Below, piece by piece: positions 1 through 8,394 of a stretch of DNA of 19,833 nt. The first letter of the stretch is position 1. Each line of letters begins with the position of its first letter. The stretch is from the NCBI GenBank assembly GCA_029310945.1, contig JARJFC010000057.1, positions 1 through 19,833 of the forward strand, written 5' to 3'. The DNA comes from Leptospira sp. 96542 (GTDB taxonomy: Bacteria; Spirochaetota; Leptospiria; Leptospirales; Leptospiraceae). The position numbers and the translations under genes are program-made. The notes under the pieces were generated by a model. The model ran no database searches. It saw only the letters and a program-made list of their open reading frames with translations, and had not been told where the DNA came from.

Positions 1-417
1 CCTAGAACCCAAACCGAAATTTGGCGAACTTTACCTTTGATGATGAACTCATGTGGAGGGTATAGTTCCACTCGATCCAAACCTTTGGCAACAAAATGAG
101 TTTTTACACCCAATATGTGGTTTTTTTTCGATTTTGTCTCCGCCATCTTCCGGTACGGTTTTTTCGTCGAAGACATCTTTCATCAATCCGCGTTGAACAA
201 GTTTTAAAGTTCTTGTTTCACCGAGCGGAGTGGTTGATTTGACTCTCCAATCTTCTGCCTCTTCAAAATCATCAAGGACGATTTTTCTGAGAGGACTATC
301 CTCATCATTTGCACTGTTTGTGGCCGTACCTGGTGCACCGGTGTCTGCCTGTGCATACAACATTCCTATTGAAAGGAAGAGGCCTAACATCAGTTTGGTC
401 ATTCCTAATTTCCCCAT
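1..417 (-). CDS. flaA: Flagellar filament sheath protein FlaA, 3' end outside window, apparent frameshift
   Basis: FlaA proteins coat the periplasmic flagellar filament of spirochaetes. The ATG at 417 is preferred over a GTG at 426 because AGGAG lies 8 nt upstream of it. A signal peptide (hydrophobic LMLGLFLSIGMLYAQA, cut probably after AQA) is followed by a FlaA-like segment (DDFEEAEDW, TTPLGETRTLK, VFDEKTVPEDGGDK). The reading frame then reaches a run of eight A (T8 at 121-128 on the plus strand) and goes out of frame to a stop near 49. One frame over, homology resumes without a gap as LGVKTHFVAKGLDRVEL, PPHEFIIKGKVRQISVWVLG up to the window edge. Seven A would restore one continuous protein. 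Either the gene is broken or slips at this tract, or the base call is wrong. The gene begins 11 nt after the PUR gene, whose TAG stop lies inside the flaA Shine-Dalgarno. I cannot tell which FlaA paralogue (FlaA1 or FlaA2) it is. Confidence 0.78.
121..128. repeat. Homopolymer tract (A8 in the flaA sense) at the frameshift
   Basis: Eight consecutive T on the plus strand, read as A8 in flaA codons GAA AAA AAA CC. The FlaA-like frame upstream and the FlaA-like frame downstream of this run differ by one base, so the indel maps here or very close by. Confidence 0.8.
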
Positions 418-428
418 GAAACTCACTC

Positions 429-668
429 CTAAAAGGCTCCTAACTCCGGGTCTTTCGTATTCTCATTATCGGATATCCGGCTCTTAAATTGATTCAAGAT
501 TTCGATCATTTTATCGATTCCTTCCGCCGGCAGAAAAATCGAAGATTTTTTACTATTCGACCACTCCGATACTTTCAGGTAAAAGCCAGCCTGGTTTTTC
601 TTTAAATCCACCAAGAAAGTCTTATTTTGTGTAACGATCTTCTCGGTTAGGATTTCGGGGTCCACCAT
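429..668 (-). CDS. PUR-domain (DUF3276-like) DNA/RNA-binding protein
   Basis: A 79-residue protein resembling the single PUR repeat of bacterial PUR-alpha-like proteins, such as BpuR of Borrelia and the DUF3276 proteins of Bacteroidetes. The pattern is a strand with KTFLVDLKKNQAGFYLKVSEWS, then a loop and KSSIFLPAEGIDKMIEILNQF, i.e. beta strands followed by one amphipathic helix. Such proteins bind single-stranded nucleic acid, and BpuR is known to regulate other genes and its own message. I chose ATG 668 (GGGAG and AAGGA upstream) over the ATG at 716, which has an SD-like AAGGA abutting it with no spacer. The acidic C-terminal tail ends in a TAG that is part of the flaA ribosome-binding site, so the two genes look translationally coupled. 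Family assignment is by motif memory only. Confidence 0.72.
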   Translation of the reverse strand: MVDPEILTEKIVTQNKTFLVDLKKNQAGFYLKVSEWSNSKKSSIFLPAEGIDKMIEILNQFKSRISDNENTKDPELGAF

Positions 669-712
669 GCATTCCTTCTCCCTGCCTATGGAATAATATC
701 GGAATCCTACAC

Positions 713-750
713 CCATTCCTTAGCTGTATTCGTTAGAAACTAAGGAATGG
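713..750 (-). promoter_or_regulatory. Leader inverted repeat of the PUR-flaA unit
   Basis: Perfect 11-bp inverted repeat, CCATTCCTTAG (713-723) and CTAAGGAATGG (740-750), with a 16-nt spacer, 45-82 nt upstream of the PUR start codon. In the minus-strand transcript the 3' arm contains AAGGAATG, which recurs at the PUR ribosome-binding site (677-670). The 5' arm could therefore pair with either copy. No U-run follows, so it does not look like a terminator. Confidence 0.6.
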
Positions 751-758
751 AAACGGTT

Positions 759-785
759 TTTTCGATTGCAGTCGATAAAAATTTA
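759..785 (-). promoter_or_regulatory. Candidate sigma-28 (FliA)-type promoter
   Basis: On the minus strand TAAA (785-782), a 15-nt spacer and ATCGAAAA (766-759) resemble the flagellar consensus TAAA-N15-GCCGATAA: 4/4 in the -35 and 5/8 in the -10, including the central CGA. Transcription would begin close to 751, putting the leader inverted repeat at the very 5' end of the mRNA. This is a motif match in an AT-rich stretch and is unproven. Confidence 0.35.
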
Positions 786-797
786 AAACTGGTCTTA

Positions 798-821
798 ATT
801 TTGTCACTTTGGGGACAAAAT
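798..821 (-). terminator. Hairpin immediately after the cyclic-nucleotide-binding gene
   Basis: ATTTTGTC (798-805) and GACAAAAT (814-821) form an 8-bp stem with an 8-nt loop that begins within the stop codon of the cNMP-binding gene. In the minus-strand RNA the stem is followed by TAAGACC rather than a clear U-tract. A terminator role is therefore weak; it may simply protect the 3' end. Confidence 0.3.
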
Positions 822-1291
822 CAAGCGAATCGTTTGCGGAGTTCCCTCGCGTAGGCAAGATCGTGAGTCAATTTCCGTAGCCGCCTGATATAATAATGGG
901 TCACTTCCTGGTAAAATTTTAGTTCCATTTCTTTGTTTTTAGAAAACATCTCATGGAGATCGGAGTATTTGAGTTCGTACAATTCTGTATTTTCCTTTGC
1001 TTCCACTTTTGCAGAGCGTTTTTCGCTATCAAAAAACGGCAATTCTCCAAAATGATCTCCCTCGCCCAAAGTGATGAGAGATACATCATCTCCCTGGCTC
1101 GTTGCGGTGGAAATTTCGAGAGTTCCATACTTCACAATGAACATGGACTCCGCTTCTTCCCCGATATCATACAGCACATTTCTGGGTGGTAAATGAACGT
1201 CTTGGATTTTTTCAGCGATGTGTAAAAGTTCGTCTTGGTTCAATTTTTGGAAGAGATAGATCTTTTTTAAGCTCTCTACTTTCGGGTTCAT
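821..1291 (-). CDS. Cyclic nucleotide-binding domain protein (CRP/cNMP-like, no DNA-binding domain)
   Basis: A 156-residue single-domain protein of the cNMP-binding fold. The phosphate-binding cassette is clear: FGELPFF at residues 81-87 and R92-S93-A94, matching the family pattern FGE-L...R-[SAT]-A with the Glu and Arg that contact cyclic nucleotide. The glycine-rich beta roll (LGEGDHFGE) is also present. After the barrel comes a basic helical tail (YYIRRLRKLTHDLAYARELRKRF) and no helix-turn-helix, so it is not itself a CRP-type regulator. It more likely works through a partner, or is a stand-alone sensor as is common in Leptospira. ATG 1291 is chosen because AGGAG lies 4 nt upstream; an in-frame ATG at 1339 has no better site. 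Confidence 0.82.
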   Translation of the reverse strand: MNPKVESLKKIYLFQKLNQDELLHIAEKIQDVHLPPRNVLYDIGEEAESMFIVKYGTLEISTATSQGDDVSLITLGEGDHFGELPFFDSEKRSAKVEAKENTELYELKYSDLHEMFSKNKEMELKFYQEVTHYYIRRLRKLTHDLAYARELRKRFA

Positions 1292-1301
1292 ACTTCTCCT
1301 A

Positions 1302-1345
1302 AGTTTCTCTGAAACTCTCTCCATTTCTCTAATTTGCAAGAGAAA
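1302..1345. promoter_or_regulatory. Two short dyads in the divergent control region
   Basis: Between the cNMP-binding gene and the plus-strand response-regulator unit lie two perfect dyads: AGTTTC-TCT-GAAACT (1302-1316) and TTTCTCT-N8-AGAGAAA (1324-1345). They fall where operators of divergent promoters would sit. No known binding-site consensus was recognised, and such short dyads can arise by chance in AT-rich DNA. Confidence 0.3.
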
Positions 1346-1397
1346 ATTCAGGGAAAAAACTCGTCAGATTTTAGTACAAATAAATCGGAGAAGTACT

Positions 1398-1484
1398 ATG
1401 AAATTCTTGAAAATAGTCTGCAACTATAGAGAATGGGTCGAATTCGACCAAGGATTCGAAAAAGAGGGCGTTTATGTCGGTTAA
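1398..1484 (+). CDS. Small leader ORF (28 codons) overlapping the response regulator start
   Basis: ATG at 1398 has GGAG 7 nt upstream, a better site than many annotated genes here. The ORF begins MKFLKIVCNYREW, ends EKEGVYVG, and stops at TAA 1482-1484, which lies 11 nt inside the response-regulator gene (ATG 1474, shifted by one frame). The arrangement suggests a translated leader coupling ribosomes to the regulator start. The peptide has no recognisable family. It could be a genuine small protein, a leader peptide, or chance. Confidence 0.45.
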   Translation: MKFLKIVCNYREWVEFDQGFEKEGVYVG

Positions 1485-2094
1485 AAAGAAAGTAATTTTG
1501 GTAGAAGACCATGCAGTCACTCGCGTTGGCGTGAAACACGTGGTGAATGCCTCTGCCGATTTTGAAGTTGTTGGCGAAGCGGAACATTCTAACCAAATCC
1601 TCCCTCTCATCAAAGAAAGCACACCTGATTTTATCTTACTCGATTTACGAATCCCTGGTGAAAACGTCCTCAACATGGTAAAGGATTGGAAAAAAGAGTT
1701 TCCAAATTTGAAAGTTGTCACTTTGACTATGTTAGATGAACAGCCAATTGTTCATTCAGCCATTGAGGCAGGGGTTGACGGTTATCTTTTAAAAAGTGAT
1801 GATCTCAGCAGTTTAACCAAAAACCTAAATGAAATCGCTTTGGGTAAAACGGTCTATTCCAAAAATCTAAAACTGAGTTTCAATCGTAAACCCCAAGACG
1901 GGAAGGTTGCCAATAAAAAGGAAAAACAAATCTTAACTCTCCTGGGCCATGGGAAAACCTACCAAGAAATTGGAGTTGAGATCGGTCTATCCAAACGAAC
2001 GGTAGAATACCACGTGGGTCGCCTGAAAGACAGGTTCAATGCAAAAACAGTGGCCGAACTCATTGGCCGAGCCAAAGAACAAATGTTAATTTAA
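1474..2094 (+). CDS. NarL/FixJ-family response regulator
   Basis: A 206-residue two-domain regulator. The receiver domain (about 1-125) has the acidic pocket E11-D12, phospho-acceptor D57 in LLDLRIPG, the Thr near residue 85 and K107 in YLLKSD. A LuxR-type helix-turn-helix follows (about 146-205: KKEKQILTLLGHGKTYQEIG, GLSKRTVEYHVGRL), so phosphorylation should control DNA binding. GAGG lies 6 nt before the ATG. The gene converges on a hybrid histidine kinase with both stop codons drawn from one TTAA (2091-2094), which makes the kinase its likely though unproven partner. Confidence 0.93.
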   Translation: MSVKKKVILVEDHAVTRVGVKHVVNASADFEVVGEAEHSNQILPLIKESTPDFILLDLRIPGENVLNMVKDWKKEFPNLKVVTLTMLDEQPIVHSAIEAGVDGYLLKSDDLSSLTKNLNEIALGKTVYSKNLKLSFNRKPQDGKVANKKEKQILTLLGHGKTYQEIGVEIGLSKRTVEYHVGRLKDRFNAKTVAELIGRAKEQMLI

Positions 2095-4511
2095 GGTTCG
2101 AAACCGAGTAATTTTTTTACTAGGTCTCGTAACTTTTCATCAGGGGAGGTTTTGGTTATAAACCCATCACCTCCAATTTGTAACACCTCTTCTTCCAACC
2201 GGTAACCCGTATTAGGATCTGTATGAGAACTTGAAACCAAAATCGAATGGATATCAACAAATTCTGAATTTGAGTATAATTCTTTTAGAAATTCCAAACC
2301 TGTTTTTTCGGGCATTGCAAAGTCCACAACGATTAGGTCTGGTTTTAACCTAGCGATTGAATACAAAGCATGATCGGGAAATTCCTCTTCCCAGATAATA
2401 CAAGGTAGATCGCTAAAGATCTTTCGGAGCTGTTTTCTGTAACCTGGATTATCATCCAAAACCAAAATGATTTTATCAAAGTTTGGCAATAAAAATTTGA
2501 AAATGGAGCCCTCACCTTCTTTGGATTCCACTTGGATTTTTGCCCCATGCCTTTCGGCCACTTCTCTGCAAAATGCGAGGCCGACACCTGCTCCCATTTC
2601 TTCTGTGGTACCTTTGCGAACAAAAAGATAACCCTCTTCCAGTATCCTTGTCGTCCAGTATTCTGGCATCCCAATTCCACTGTCTTTTATCTCCAAATGC
2701 CAATGGTTAGAAGCTTCAGACAATTGGATTTGTATGGTTCCGCCGTTTTGTGTGAATTTCACTGCATTGGTCAGAAAATTCCAAATCAGATGTTCGATGA
2801 GGTTCGGATCCCCTATCCCAATGGAAGAGTCAGCAATTCCATTGACCACTGTTAGATTTTTCACTTCTGCCAAAGGAGAAAGTTTCTCGAGCAGATTGTC
2901 AGTGATTTGTTTAAAATCGAATAATTGGTAGTCAGGAAATACGGAAGCATTTTGGAAACGAGAGTATTTGATGAGTTCTTCTACCATGTTTAGAATGTTT
3001 TTTAAACCCGTGGAAGCCTCTCCTAACACTTGCTTGGTTCTTTCTGGCGAAAGACTTGGGGGAGATTCTGTGAGCAAATTGACAACAGTTGAAATTCCAA
3101 ATAAAGGAGAACGAATATCATGAGAAACGATGGAAATAAATTTGTCTTTTAACTCTCCCGTTTTTTCAGCTTTTTCTTTCTCTTTACGTAGTTCTATGGT
3201 TTTCCAGTCCACTTCCTTTCGCAAATTGAGAGTGAGGTATTCTGCCGTTTCCCAAGCGTGTGAGTTTTGACTAGAAATCACGATGGCAAGGCAAACAGAA
3301 AAAATCGTAAACCCAACATCTGTGAGGAGTGGTAAATCCCAACGTTTAAAAAATACGACTGAATCATAAATGGTGGCACTGATGATCACAAATGCCCCAA
3401 ACAAAATAACACTCCCTTGGTACCTAGTTTCTTTTTGTAAAACAGCTCTTGTGGCAGCATAAAGAGAAATGAGTAAAATGATCACCATGTACGTTTGGTT
3501 TGGTACGAGTAGTTTTGTATACACCGCATAAGGAGTGAATAATGTGATGAGAAAAGAAATCACAACAGGCATGATGAAGTATATTTGCGATTTCCTGCTT
3601 AAAAACTGCGGGTAGACATTATAAAAAAACAAAACACTGAAAAATTGGATGCCCGAAAAGGCGATGTATTCAATGCGAATTTGTAACATCTCCAAAAAGT
3701 CAGAAGGTATAAACCAATCCCTTGACATCCGTTCAAAGAGCACAACACGGAGTAACCACGAAAAACACAATAATGCATACCAAAGTGTGGCCAACTGTTT
3801 GGGTCTGTGCAAAAATAAAACCAAATGATACAAAATGAGAATCAAAAAAATTCCAACAAAAATTGCTTTTTTTCGTTCTTTGAATCGCAAATACAATAAC
3901 GTTTTTTCTGGTCCTCCAAGTATGGGGGAATAGTATGGGCCTCCCCTCGAATACAAATAATTGGAAACCAACATATAAATTTCAGTATCGGGTGTGGCAA
4001 CAAAGGCACGTGCGGTTTCACCATAATAACCGATACTATCTTCTTTTGATTTGGATACCTTACCTGATGACCCTAAAGGGAGGAGACCTTTCTGCGAATC
4101 AAAAACAAACAAACGATAGGCGGAAGATGCCTCACGTAAATACAACATCAATGGTTGTGGTTGGTCCAATTGTAATTTTAACCTGTACGTTACGTACCCA
4201 TGGGCAGGGAGATTTTGATTCACCCAATACCCAGGTACAGCCAATTGTATTGGTTTTTTTTCTCTGAGAATTTTGAACTCTTCTTCTGTTTCTGGCAACT
4301 CTCCTGGGAAAGCCTCCCAGACTCCAGAGAGAGGGAATGGGGATGATTTTTTAAAGTCTATATTTCTGAGATCAATGATGCCACCTGAAAAGTTTTTGGA
4401 TCCTCCCAATTGTGGGAAGGAATCTCGGCATTGGTGAAAAGAAAGGAGAAAAATGAGTAAAAAAATTCGGCAAAAAGATAAATGAAACGATCTCACCTCC
4501 CCGTTGTACAA
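2091..4511 (-). CDS. 7TMR-DISM hybrid sensor histidine kinase with C-terminal receiver
   Basis: An 806-residue inner-membrane sensor. In order: hydrophobic N-terminus (about 13-27, with Cys28 as a poor lipobox), an extracellular beta-rich 7TMR-DISM sensing domain (about 45-200), seven membrane segments (about 215-415), a coiled linker, a HisKA domain with H464 in IVSHDIRSPL, a GHKL ATPase domain (N578/N582 in WNFLTNAVKF, DSGIGMP at 610, GAGVGLAF at 640), and a receiver domain (D687-D688, phospho-acceptor D730, K787). The seven-membrane plus DISM design is known for sensing small extracellular ligands, often carbohydrates. The receiver lacks an output domain, so a phosphorelay onward, perhaps to the convergent NarL-type regulator, is plausible. 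The start is a TTG with GAGGGGG upstream; no in-frame ATG precedes the membrane segment. Confidence 0.92.
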   Translation of the reverse strand: MYNGEVRSFHLSFCRIFLLIFLLSFHQCRDSFPQLGGSKNFSGGIIDLRNIDFKKSSPFPLSGVWEAFPGELPETEEEFKILREKKPIQLAVPGYWVNQNLPAHGYVTYRLKLQLDQPQPLMLYLREASSAYRLFVFDSQKGLLPLGSSGKVSKSKEDSIGYYGETARAFVATPDTEIYMLVSNYLYSRGGPYYSPILGGPEKTLLYLRFKERKKAIFVGIFLILILYHLVLFLHRPKQLATLWYALLCFSWLLRVVLFERMSRDWFIPSDFLEMLQIRIEYIAFSGIQFFSVLFFYNVYPQFLSRKSQIYFIMPVVISFLITLFTPYAVYTKLLVPNQTYMVIILLISLYAATRAVLQKETRYQGSVILFGAFVIISATIYDSVVFFKRWDLPLLTDVGFTIFSVCLAIVISSQNSHAWETAEYLTLNLRKEVDWKTIELRKEKEKAEKTGELKDKFISIVSHDIRSPLFGISTVVNLLTESPPSLSPERTKQVLGEASTGLKNILNMVEELIKYSRFQNASVFPDYQLFDFKQITDNLLEKLSPLAEVKNLTVVNGIADSSIGIGDPNLIEHLIWNFLTNAVKFTQNGGTIQIQLSEASNHWHLEIKDSGIGMPEYWTTRILEEGYLFVRKGTTEEMGAGVGLAFCREVAERHGAKIQVESKEGEGSIFKFLLPNFDKIILVLDDNPGYRKQLRKIFSDLPCIIWEEEFPDHALYSIARLKPDLIVVDFAMPEKTGLEFLKELYSNSEFVDIHSILVSSSHTDPNTGYRLEEEVLQIGGDGFITKTSPDEKLRDLVKKLLGFEP

Positions 4512-4524
4512 CCCATCCCCCTCT

Positions 4525-4553
4525 TTGACAAATCTAAATTAGGGATTTTTACG
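4525..4553 (+). promoter_or_regulatory. Possible promoter of the HerA-like gene
   Basis: A perfect -35 hexamer TTGACA (4525-4530) sits in the 131-nt divergent region. At 17-nt spacing the -10 position reads TTTACG, a poor match, and the start codon is about 90 nt further on. Weak support only; other AT-rich hexamers (TTTAAT 4574-4579, TATTTT 4584-4589) could serve. Confidence 0.25.
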
Positions 4554-4642
4554 CATTCTTGCGCAGATTCGATTTTAATGCTCTATTTTAGAAAAAAATG
4601 ACTCGTAGCAAAGATTCAGGTGGATAGGTTCGGACGTAACTT

Positions 4643-6220
4643 ATGGCAAAAAATGAAGAGTCCCAATTTGTAGAACATGTAAAGGAAGGGTATCCGGTGC
4701 AGGGTTCCTTGTATTTAGGAGCAGGGATGCTCGGTGAATCGGTATTGTCAGATGCAAAAGTGCAAATCCCCCTTGCCACCTTAAACCGACATGGCCTCAT
4801 CGCAGGTGCCACAGGCACGGGGAAAACGAAAACCTTACAATTGTTAGCAGAATCTTTGTCAGATGCTGGTGTGCCCGTTGTACTTATGGACATCAAAGGT
4901 GACCTTTCGGGTCTTGCTGCCAAAGGCGAGTCCAATGAAAAAATCAAAGAAAGGACAAAACAACTAGGAATCGACTGGAACCCAGAATCCTACCCTTTGG
5001 AATTTTTGTCATTATCAAAGGAACCTGGCGTGAAACTGAGAGCCACCATTTCCGAATTTGGTCCAGTTCTTATGACACGAATTCTGGAACTGAATGATAC
5101 CCAAGGCAGTGTGGTTTCTCTGATCTTTAAATACTGCGATGATCTAGGAATTCCCATCCTCGACATGAAAGACTTTAAAAAAGCACTGCAATTTGTGAAT
5201 GAAGATGGTAAAAAGGAACTCGAAAAGGAATACGGTACTGTTTCAGGACAATCTGTATCCATCATCCTTCGCAAACTGATTGAACTCGAAAGCCAAGGTG
5301 GGGATCTCTTTTTTGGAGAGCCATCTTTTGAAGTGGAGGATCTCATAGGGAAAGAAAAAGCCAAAGCTAAAATTTCAGTGATCCGCCTAACCGACATCCA
5401 AACAAAACCTAGATTATTTTCTACGTTTATGTTGTCTTTACTCACAGAAATTTATGCAAACTTTCCTGAGGAAGGAGACTTGGACAAACCCAAATTGGTA
5501 ATTTTCATCGATGAAGCCCATCTTGTTTTTGATGAAGCTTCGAAAGATTTACTAAAACAATTGGAAACCATGGTTCGGCTCATCCGTTCCAAAGCAGTCG
5601 GTATTTTCTTTTGTACACAATCCCCCACGGATCTTCCCAAAGAAATTTTGGCGCAACTAGGCCTCAAAGTCCAACATGCACTCCGCGCATTCACTGCCAA
5701 TGATAGAAAGGCCATTAAATCAGCTTCGGAAAACTACCCCGAATCGACATTTTATGATACCAAAGAAGTGATCACAGGTCTTGGAATCGGTGAAGCATTT
5801 GTGACTGCCCTCGGCGAAAAAGGTACGCCAACCCCACTTGTCCGCACCATGCTTGCGCCACCCAAGTCCAGGATGGGAATCCTAACACCGGAAGAGATCA
5901 AAACCCAAATCAAATCTTCGCAGCTTGTGGCAAAATACGAGACAACTTTGGATTCGGAAAGCGCCCATGAGATCCTTTCGAAAAAAATGGAATCGATTGC
6001 GGAAGCCGAGGAATCGGAAAATTCGGAATCCACAGAAACCAAAAAAAGGAACAAAAGGGAAGACCCAGGATTTTTAGAACAACTCTCGAAAAATCCATTG
6101 GCCCGGGATATGGGTCGAACCGTTGCCAAAGAGATTACCCGCGGACTTTTGGGAATGCTTGGGGTGACCACAAATAAAACCACGAACCGAAAGAAGAAAA
6201 CGGGGATTCTGGGTTTTTAG
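4643..6220 (+). CDS. HerA-like/DUF853 ATPase (YjgR family)
   Basis: A 525-residue P-loop ATPase of the HerA/FtsK clade. Walker A is GATGTGKT (55-62), with the family's DIKGDLSGL at 83-91; Walker B is LVIFIDEAH (285-293), and a sensor-like CTQSPTDLP follows at about 324-332. Length and the basic C-terminal segment (NPLARDMGRTVAKEITRG) fit the DUF853 group represented by E. coli YjgR. Its cellular role is not established; relatives are DNA translocases or helicases, so motor activity is an inference. The ATG at 4643 is the first in frame after a stop (4637-4639), and no good Shine-Dalgarno is seen. The TAG stop lies inside a CIRCE-like arm of the groE operon, with no terminator between. Confidence 0.88.
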   Translation: MAKNEESQFVEHVKEGYPVQGSLYLGAGMLGESVLSDAKVQIPLATLNRHGLIAGATGTGKTKTLQLLAESLSDAGVPVVLMDIKGDLSGLAAKGESNEKIKERTKQLGIDWNPESYPLEFLSLSKEPGVKLRATISEFGPVLMTRILELNDTQGSVVSLIFKYCDDLGIPILDMKDFKKALQFVNEDGKKELEKEYGTVSGQSVSIILRKLIELESQGGDLFFGEPSFEVEDLIGKEKAKAKISVIRLTDIQTKPRLFSTFMLSLLTEIYANFPEEGDLDKPKLVIFIDEAHLVFDEASKDLLKQLETMVRLIRSKAVGIFFCTQSPTDLPKEILAQLGLKVQHALRAFTANDRKAIKSASENYPESTFYDTKEVITGLGIGEAFVTALGEKGTPTPLVRTMLAPPKSRMGILTPEEIKTQIKSSQLVAKYETTLDSESAHEILSKKMESIAEAEESENSESTETKKRNKREDPGFLEQLSKNPLARDMGRTVAKEITRGLLGMLGVTTNKTTNRKKKTGILGF

Positions 6221-6243
6221 CACTCTTTTGCTCTAAGTGCTTG
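6217..6243. promoter_or_regulatory. CIRCE-like element 1 (HrcA operator)
   Basis: A perfect left arm TTAGCACTC (6217-6225), the canonical 9-nt spacer, and a right arm AAGTGCTTG matching 6 of 9 consensus bases (GAGTGCTAA). The left arm spans the TAG stop of the ATPase gene, and the last three bases of the right arm begin the -35 box TTGACG. That overlap would explain why this arm departs from consensus. Confidence 0.7.
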
Positions 6244-6269
6244 ACGATTTTCTCCTCCTTTGGATGAAT
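6241..6269 (+). promoter_or_regulatory. Probable vegetative promoter of groES-groEL
   Basis: TTGACG (6241-6246, 5/6 to the sigma-70 -35), a 17-nt spacer and ATGAAT (6264-6269, only 3/6 to the -10). It lies between the two CIRCE-like elements, so the start site (about 6276) would be flanked by HrcA operators, as expected of an HrcA-repressed groE operon. The -10 call is soft. Confidence 0.5.
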
Positions 6270-6280
6270 GGTACCGAAGA

Positions 6281-6307
6281 TTAGCACTCACTTTGGTGGG
6301 TTGCTAA
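6281..6307. promoter_or_regulatory. CIRCE-like element 2 (HrcA operator)
   Basis: A perfect left arm TTAGCACTC (6281-6289), 9-nt spacer, and right arm GGTTGCTAA (6299-6307) matching 7 of 9 consensus bases. It lies just downstream of the probable start site, the usual place for CIRCE, in the 5' UTR of groES. HrcA itself is not encoded in this window. Confidence 0.8.
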
Positions 6308-6349
6308 AACGGAATTGATTCAAAAATTCACAAAGGAGACTAAAACCCT

Positions 6350-8312
<1,963 letters not shown>

Positions 8313-8359
8313 TTCGGAAAACCGAAATACATCGACTGCCTCGATTGCATTCGATACAC

Positions 8360-8394
8360 AAAAAAGCCTGGGTGATTCCGCCTGGGCTTTTTTT
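8360..8394. terminator. Bidirectional rho-independent terminator of groEL and the SpoIIE gene
   Basis: Starting from GCC at 8366, AAAAAAGCCTGGGTG pairs with CGCCTGGGCTTTTTT around the tetraloop ATTC, giving about 15 bp including three G-U pairs. T-runs lie at both ends, so it works in either direction. The TAA stop of the minus-strand SpoIIE gene (8395-8393) lies in the T-run. It is the best terminator in the window. Confidence 0.92.

Noticed and set aside
757..782. Near-palindrome TTTTTTCGAT-TGCA-GTCGATAAAAA taken as a terminator
   Set aside because: The A and T runs are on the wrong sides of the stem for a U-tract in either direction, and the stem has a T-T mismatch. It overlaps the sigma-28-like match instead.
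4427..4475. Lipoprotein signal in the hybrid histidine kinase (Cys28)
   Set aside because: The residues before the Cys (SFHQC) are a poor lipobox even for spirochaetes; an ordinary N-terminal membrane segment explains it.
4503..4512. 10-bp palindrome GTTGTACAAC over the hybrid kinase start codon
   Set aside because: Short enough to occur by chance and not matched elsewhere in the window; not called as an operator.
8313..8326. Small hairpin TTCGG-AAAA-CCGAA just after the groEL stop
   Set aside because: Only 5 bp with no T-run; the strong terminator 35 bp downstream accounts for the 3' end.
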